Assembly (NCBI GenBank): GCA_964651475.1
Contig: CAZYXV010000036.1
Coordinates: 1 to 37,605 of the forward strand
Direction: 5' to 3'
Origin: JBGSMF01 sp964651475
Lineage (GTDB): Bacteria > Chloroflexota > Anaerolineae > Fen-1058
Length of the DNA: 37,605 nucleotides
Part shown: positions 33,269 to 37,605 of the stretch, piece by piece
How positions within the stretch are numbered: the first letter of the stretch is position 1
How the letters are laid out: each line of letters opens with the position of its first letter
Made by a program: the position numbers and the translations under genes
The notes under the pieces: generated by a model
The model's input: the letters and a program-made list of their open reading frames with translations, nothing else
Database searches by the model: none
What the model was told of the DNA's origin: nothing

Positions 33269-35839
33269 CTATTCGTAGCGCAGCGCCTTGATGATCTCCA
33301 TGCCAGAAGCCTGGCGGGCGGGCAGCAGCGCCGCCAGCACGCCAAAGATCAATCCTACCGCCGTCGCCGCCAGAACCCCCGCAAGCGGGAAGACATAAGC
33401 CATCTTGAATAGGCCGCTCGCGCTCAATCCTTGCACGAACACATAGCTCAGATACAAGCCCGCCAGGATTCCAAACGCTGTGCCCAGCGCGGCCAGTAGC
33501 AACGCTTCGGCGACAATGGTCTTCCACACCTGGCGGCGCGTCGCACCAATCGCCCGCAACATGCCAATTTCGCGCGTGCGCTCGATGACGCCAATCGCCA
33601 ACGTGTTGAGGATGGCGATCAGCGACGGGAACGCCAATACGCCCAGCAGAACATACAGCCCCACAAATAGCGAATCATATTGTTTGGCGAATTCTGCCGT
33701 GTACTCGTGTCCCGCCACCAGGCGAAATTGCGGATAGTCTTCCACGATTTGATCGAGCCGCTGCTGTACCAGGGCTGCGTCTGCGCCAGGCGCAAGATCA
33801 ACCTGGTAGAAAATGTCCTCGCTCTTGTTGAAATCCGATTTCATGTTGGCTTGCGAGATGTACACTGTGTTGATCTTCATACTCAACACCTCGCCGCCAA
33901 TGGCGACGATCCGATAATCCTGTTGCCCCGACGGCGTTGCCAGCGGAATGACATCGCCGACGTGCAAGTCCGCGCTTGCGGCGAGAATACCATTGGCGAT
34001 GAGATTGCGCTCATCGGCGGCCAGGGCGTTAAAAGCCTCTTGGGCATTCCCTTTTTGAAAATCCAAGCTCGAAATTTTCGGGTACTCGACAGGATCAATT
34101 CCCAGGACGACGATGGCTGTTTCGCCCGTGCCAGTTTTCAGCGAGACAGATTCAAGCGACGATTGAGCATAGCGCAACGAGCTGACCGTGTCAATGCCTG
34201 GCACCGAATTAATCTTGGCTTTGAGCGTTTCGCTCGCGCCCACATCGCCTTTCCAGATAGCGACCGACGGCGGAATGAGCAAATAATCGCTGCCCAGTGT
34301 TTTCTTGAACAGGTCCATGATAGTGCCGGTGAGGCTAAACATCATTCCGCCCGCGCCGACGACAATAGCCAGGCCGATCATGGTTGCGCTGGCCGTGATG
34401 GCAGAACGCGAGGGTTGCCGCGTGAGGTTGCCCTGCGCTAGTTCGCCGGTGCCCTGGCGTGCAAAAATCAGCGCAAGCATTGCGCCAAACAGATTCGCAA
34501 TCGGCCTAACCAGGGCGGGCGCCACGAGCACCAGGCCGACGAGAAAAAGAAGACCGCCCAATGCGACGAGCGGAAAGAATCCTGTGAACAACCCTACAAT
34601 CGCGATGACAATCATCACCACGCCGGCGATCGTCCCGATGCGGCTGATGCGTTGCATCACTTCGCCAAGCGTCGGGCGCAAGGCTTCCATCGGCGTGACT
34701 CGACTCGCGCTGAGCGCCGGCAACAGACCCGCAAAAAGCGTGACGCCAACACCCAGGACAATCGAAACGACCACCAGCGCCGGCTCGACGACGGGAACCA
34801 GTTCAATGTTCACGAATTGTTTCATAATTGGGCCTGTTCCAGCGGTAATGACGACGCCCATCAGGTAACCCAGCCCGAGGCCAATCGCCGTGCCGATAAT
34901 GCCTTGTACCAGTCCTTCGGTCAGCACGAAACTGATGATGGTAGCGCGATTCGCACCAATCGCGCGCAGCATGCCAATGTCGTGACGGCGCTCGGCGACG
35001 ATAGTGCGGAAGGTGTTAAAGATGATAAAGCCGCCCATCGCCAGGGTGAGAAAGCCTAACATGTTGAATATCACTCCCGCCATCTGCATGGCGCTGAGAA
35101 ATTCCGAGCCGCTCGACAGCCCTCCAAGTGTGTACGTGTTTCCCAGTTGCGCCTTGATCGCATTGACGATGGCTTGGCTTTCCGCCTTGTCCTTGGTGGT
35201 GAGATTTGCTTCAATTACATTGATGCGCTTGGGCATGTCAAACAGTTTTTGCGCTTGCGCCAATGGAATTAGCACTTGTTCATTGCCTACCAAGGCGCGG
35301 CCCGGCATCAGGCCCACCACCGTCAACTTGACGACGCCTTCCGTCGTCGGCACTTTGAGCGTATCGTTCAGTTTCATGCCCAGCGAATCGGCCAGCCGCT
35401 CCGAAATCACCGCGACGTTGCCATCGCCTTTTTCCAAAAAGCGCCCCTGGGTCATGCGATAGTCGCGCAGGGTCGGCGCAATCGCCGGATCGAGGCCGAT
35501 CAGCGCCAGCGCGGTGATCGTCGAGTTCTTGCCGTAAAAGTTGGGCGGAAGATTGATGACGCGCTCAATTGACCCTGCGATAACGGCAATCCCGTTGATG
35601 TCTTTGATCTTGTTCAGTGTGGAGGCAGAAAAGGATTCGCCAGTCTTGTGCGTAATCATGACATCGGTCTGGCCGGACGCGGAGAGAAGGCCTCGTTGAA
35701 AGGCGCCCATAAACGACGGCAGGTAAATGCCCATACCGAAAATCACCATCACGCCGATGACGATGGCGAGCGTGGTGAGAAAAGTTCGCAGCTTGCGCCC
35801 CCACAAATAGCGGGCGGCGAGAGTGAGTTGCAAGTTCAT
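33269..35839 (-). CDS. ABC transporter permease, FtsX/MacB type with two FtsX domains
   Basis: The product is 856 aa from ATG 35839, which has AGAGGTG upstream; an in-frame ATG at 35863 has no ribosome site. TM1 (about residues 18-42) is followed by a MacB-like extracellular domain, then a first FtsX domain (about 255-380, with RRHDIGMLRAIGANRATIIS). A middle membrane pair comes next, then a second extracellular domain (about 485-720) and a second FtsX domain (about 725-850, with RTREIGMLRAIGATRRQVWK). It ends ALRYE, the usual family ending. Such permeases do mechanotransmission or lipoprotein/peptide export and do not form a classic channel. It pairs with the ATPase gene 78 bases upstream. 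Confidence 0.92.
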   Translation of the reverse strand: MNLQLTLAARYLWGRKLRTFLTTLAIVIGVMVIFGMGIYLPSFMGAFQRGLLSASGQTDVMITHKTGESFSASTLNKIKDINGIAVIAGSIERVINLPPNFYGKNSTITALALIGLDPAIAPTLRDYRMTQGRFLEKGDGNVAVISERLADSLGMKLNDTLKVPTTEGVVKLTVVGLMPGRALVGNEQVLIPLAQAQKLFDMPKRINVIEANLTTKDKAESQAIVNAIKAQLGNTYTLGGLSSGSEFLSAMQMAGVIFNMLGFLTLAMGGFIIFNTFRTIVAERRHDIGMLRAIGANRATIISFVLTEGLVQGIIGTAIGLGLGYLMGVVITAGTGPIMKQFVNIELVPVVEPALVVVSIVLGVGVTLFAGLLPALSASRVTPMEALRPTLGEVMQRISRIGTIAGVVMIVIAIVGLFTGFFPLVALGGLLFLVGLVLVAPALVRPIANLFGAMLALIFARQGTGELAQGNLTRQPSRSAITASATMIGLAIVVGAGGMMFSLTGTIMDLFKKTLGSDYLLIPPSVAIWKGDVGASETLKAKINSVPGIDTVSSLRYAQSSLESVSLKTGTGETAIVVLGIDPVEYPKISSLDFQKGNAQEAFNALAADERNLIANGILAASADLHVGDVIPLATPSGQQDYRIVAIGGEVLSMKINTVYISQANMKSDFNKSEDIFYQVDLAPGADAALVQQRLDQIVEDYPQFRLVAGHEYTAEFAKQYDSLFVGLYVLLGVLAFPSLIAILNTLAIGVIERTREIGMLRAIGATRRQVWKTIVAEALLLAALGTAFGILAGLYLSYVFVQGLSASGLFKMAYVFPLAGVLAATAVGLIFGVLAALLPARQASGMEIIKALRYE

Positions 35840-35855
35840 TGTACACCTCTGGCGA

Positions 35856-35917
35856 GTAGACAAGTAGAGAGCAGACAGGTAGGCAAGTCACTTTTTCCTT
35901 GTCTACTTGTTTACTTG

Positions 35918-35919
<2 letters not shown>
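35856..35919. repeat. Iterated GTAGACAAG/CTTGTCTAC motifs between ATPase and permease genes
   Basis: GTAGACAAG (35856-35864) recurs loosely as CAGACAGGTAGGCAAG and is mirrored by CTTGTCTACTTGTTTACTTG (35898-35917), giving a 9-bp hairpin arm and tandem CTACTTGT-like units. The right side overlaps the ATPase stop codon. It may moderate expression between the two genes or be a slippage-born repeat. Confidence 0.55.
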
Positions 35920-36658
<739 letters not shown>

Positions 36659-36718
36659 GGTCAACTCCATATATAATTTTCAACATGATCGCCTGATTAG
36701 AGAACGCGACACTAGTCC

Positions 36719-37219
36719 CTAATTCTTCTTCGGTCTGCCGCGCGGTTTGGCTTCCGGTTCGGGCAAAGGTTGGTGTTTGATTTCGTCGAGCCGCGCTTCA
36801 GCCATATCCAGCCAACGCAAATCGGCTTCTACGTGCATTACCGCTTTGTCGAACAACAAGATATTCGCCAGTTCCTTGTTCGGATTGGCGCAACCGCGCT
36901 GATTGGTAAAATCGTGCAACTGTTGATAGAGATAATTACGTTGCGTGTGAATCAATTTATACGGATCGGCCACCCCGGACGCGAGCGCAATCATCAACTT
37001 GATGAAAAACTCGTCGCGCTGGTGTTCCGGCTCGATGCCGCTTGCAAACCACTCTTTCAACGTTTTGTGTCCGGCCGGCGTGAGCGCGTAAATCCGTTTT
37101 TCCGGCCCCGCGTCCTGTTCGACGCTGTCTTGAGCGATGAGACCGCTCCGCTCCAGGCGCGCCAGCGTCGCATAAATTTGCGCCGGCTTACCAACGCTTG
37201 TTTGAAACGCAAAATCATT
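36719..37219 (-). pseudogene. PadR-family regulator frame lacking its N-terminus
   Basis: The open frame begins right after a TAA at 37220-37222 and encodes about 166 residues: NDFAFQTSVGKPAQIYATLA then RLERSGLI (winged helix) and RIYALTPAGHKTLKEWF, followed by a helical dimerisation part and the tail KPRGRPKKN. PadR proteins normally have about 20 more residues at the front (a first helix with GY). Neither these nor a suitable ATG is found. An ATG at 37208 region is in another frame. The C-terminal part alone could start at TTG 37060 but would lack DNA-binding. Possibly a one-base shift near 37210 separates an intact start. PadR regulators often repress adjacent ABC export genes, as here. 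Confidence 0.65.
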
Positions 37220-37226
37220 TTAGAAT

Positions 37227-37244
37227 TATCGTAACCGTATGATA
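37227..37244. promoter_or_regulatory. Dyad upstream of the PadR/ABC genes, overlapping a -10-like box
   Basis: TATCGTA (37227-37233) and its near mirror TATGATA (37238-37244) form an 18-base imperfect palindrome. On the minus strand GATAAT, a -10-like hexamer, overlaps its end. The place fits autoregulation by the PadR protein, whose family binds spaced ATGT/ACAT-like dyads. Confidence 0.4.
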
Positions 37245-37255
37245 CCACAGAACAT

Positions 37256-37287
37256 AAAAAGCGGGCGACAATCGCCCGCTTTTTTTT
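37256..37287. terminator. Strong bidirectional terminator hairpin
   Basis: AAAAAGCGGGCGA (37256-37268) pairs with TCGCCCGCTTTTT (37272-37284), with a 3-base loop and T runs on both strands. It insulates the minus-strand PadR/ABC genes from the unit to the right. Confidence 0.85.
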
Positions 37288-37295
37288 ATGCGTGC

Positions 37296-37301
37296 TATAA
37301 T
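37296..37301 (+). promoter_or_regulatory. TATAAT -10 box of a very short transcription unit
   Basis: A perfect TATAAT lies 7 bases before an ATG (37308), so a transcript starting there would be leaderless. No good -35 box is seen, because the terminator hairpin occupies that region. Confidence 0.4.
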
Positions 37302-37307
37302 CAGCGT

Positions 37308-37468
37308 ATGGGTATTGTAAATCTCTCGCCATTGGGACGGCTGGCGGTTTTGCGCTTGGCCTATTGTTGCGCTGGTTGGGCAAACAGCCAGAGGTAGAAT
37401 TGCAACGCGGCGGCCTGGGGCTGGTTGTGTTAGGCGCGGGAACGTGGCGCGGGTGGTGGAGCTTGTAG
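37308..37468 (+). pseudogene. Small membrane-protein-like frame, start disrupted
   Basis: A frame ending at TAG 37466-37468 reads LAIGTAGGFALGLLLRWLGK then GGLGLVVLGAGTWRGWWSL, as in a short protein with two hydrophobic segments. Going upstream it meets a TAA before any start codon. The ATG at 37308 after TATAAT is in another frame and would need a one-base shift near 37320. It is either a frameshifted small gene or a non-coding transcript; the flanking promoter and terminator suggest the unit is transcribed. Confidence 0.4.
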
Positions 37469-37492
37469 GCGGGCGAAAGCCCGCTTTTTTTT
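37469..37492 (+). terminator. Classic terminator with a GAAA loop
   Basis: GCGGGC (37469-37474), loop GAAA, GCCCGC (37479-37484) and eight T residues. It directly follows the stop of the small frame, and its stem resembles the hairpin at 37256-37287. Confidence 0.9.
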
Positions 37493-37500
37493 GCCTGTAG

Positions 37501-37556
37501 CAGGGCCGTATCAGGCAAGCCCTGATAACAGGGCTGTATCAGGCAAAACCCTTAGA
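37501..37556 (+). repeat. Two tandem 28-bp units
   Basis: The units start CAGGGCCGTATCAGGCAAGC (37501) and CAGGGCTGTATCAGGCAAAA (37529), alike over about 18 bases. Within them TATCAGG and CCTGATA can form a hairpin. The next bases (AGAGCGTGTTTTGAAAGT, 37555-37572) resemble an insertion-sequence end, but the window stops before this can be judged. Confidence 0.5.
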
Positions 37557-37605
37557 GCGTGTTTTGAAAGTAATAATGCACTTTTACAAGTAAACAGCAG
37601 GGTTT

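Overview
The window looks like a chromosomal segment of a Chloroflexota bacterium, probably Anaerolineae-like; this is inferred from gene style, as there is no rRNA or marker gene. The clues are a (TPTP)n linker followed by an SH3 domain, very large secreted beta-helix proteins with CSLREA-type CTLRQA/CSLRAA motifs, BTAD/TPR and MalT-type LuxR regulators, and secreted proteins ending in a YIYLPLVLRN-like tail. G+C is fairly high. No tRNA, rRNA or CRISPR array was seen.

Layout. 1-1.5 kb (+): the tail of an unidentified gene, then an ApbE flavin transferase and its likely substrate, a membrane-anchored FMN-binding protein. 1.7-3.9 kb (+): a Usp-Usp-DUF389-(TP)n-SH3 fusion. 4.0-6.1 kb (+): an OmpR-type response regulator overlapping a sensor kinase gene that carries three frameshifts. 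6.3-8.8 kb: a D-Ala-D-Ala-ligase-like gene cut off by a 1.49-kb insertion sequence with a frameshifted DDE transposase. An unrelated secreted-protein remnant follows on the far side. 8.9-21.7 kb (-): two giant surface proteins (2487 and 1652 aa) and a small 91-aa gene whose stop codon abuts the start codon of the second. 21.8-22.6 kb (+): an SPFH-like/HTH_17 fusion. 22.6-23.4 kb: debris consisting of a BTAD-regulator tail, a transposase fragment and a long inverted repeat. 23.4-26.3 kb (+): a secreted protein with seven propeller-like repeats, a 94-aa tail-bearing partner and a DUF11 remnant. 26.3-28.7 kb (-): an intact BTAD/TPR regulator. 29.0-30.3 kb (-): a three-gene membrane operon. 30.5-37.2 kb (-): a MalT-like LuxR regulator, an FtsX/MacB-type permease, its ATPase, and a PadR regulator lacking its N-terminus. 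37.3-37.5 kb (+): a very short transcription unit between two strong terminators.

How the parts may work together. The 8.9-26 kb block is a surface or secreted-protein island. Three otherwise unrelated secreted proteins in it share a hydrophobic C-terminal tail (IPLVLRN / LSLVLR / LPLVLRN), which may be an export or anchoring signal. This is the most interesting candidate for something undescribed. The island is edged and interrupted by mobile DNA and broken genes. The right-hand part is regulatory and transport: the PadR remnant, ABC ATPase, permease and LuxR genes run in one direction and may be partly co-transcribed. A terminator-like hairpin separates them from the three small membrane-operon genes downstream.
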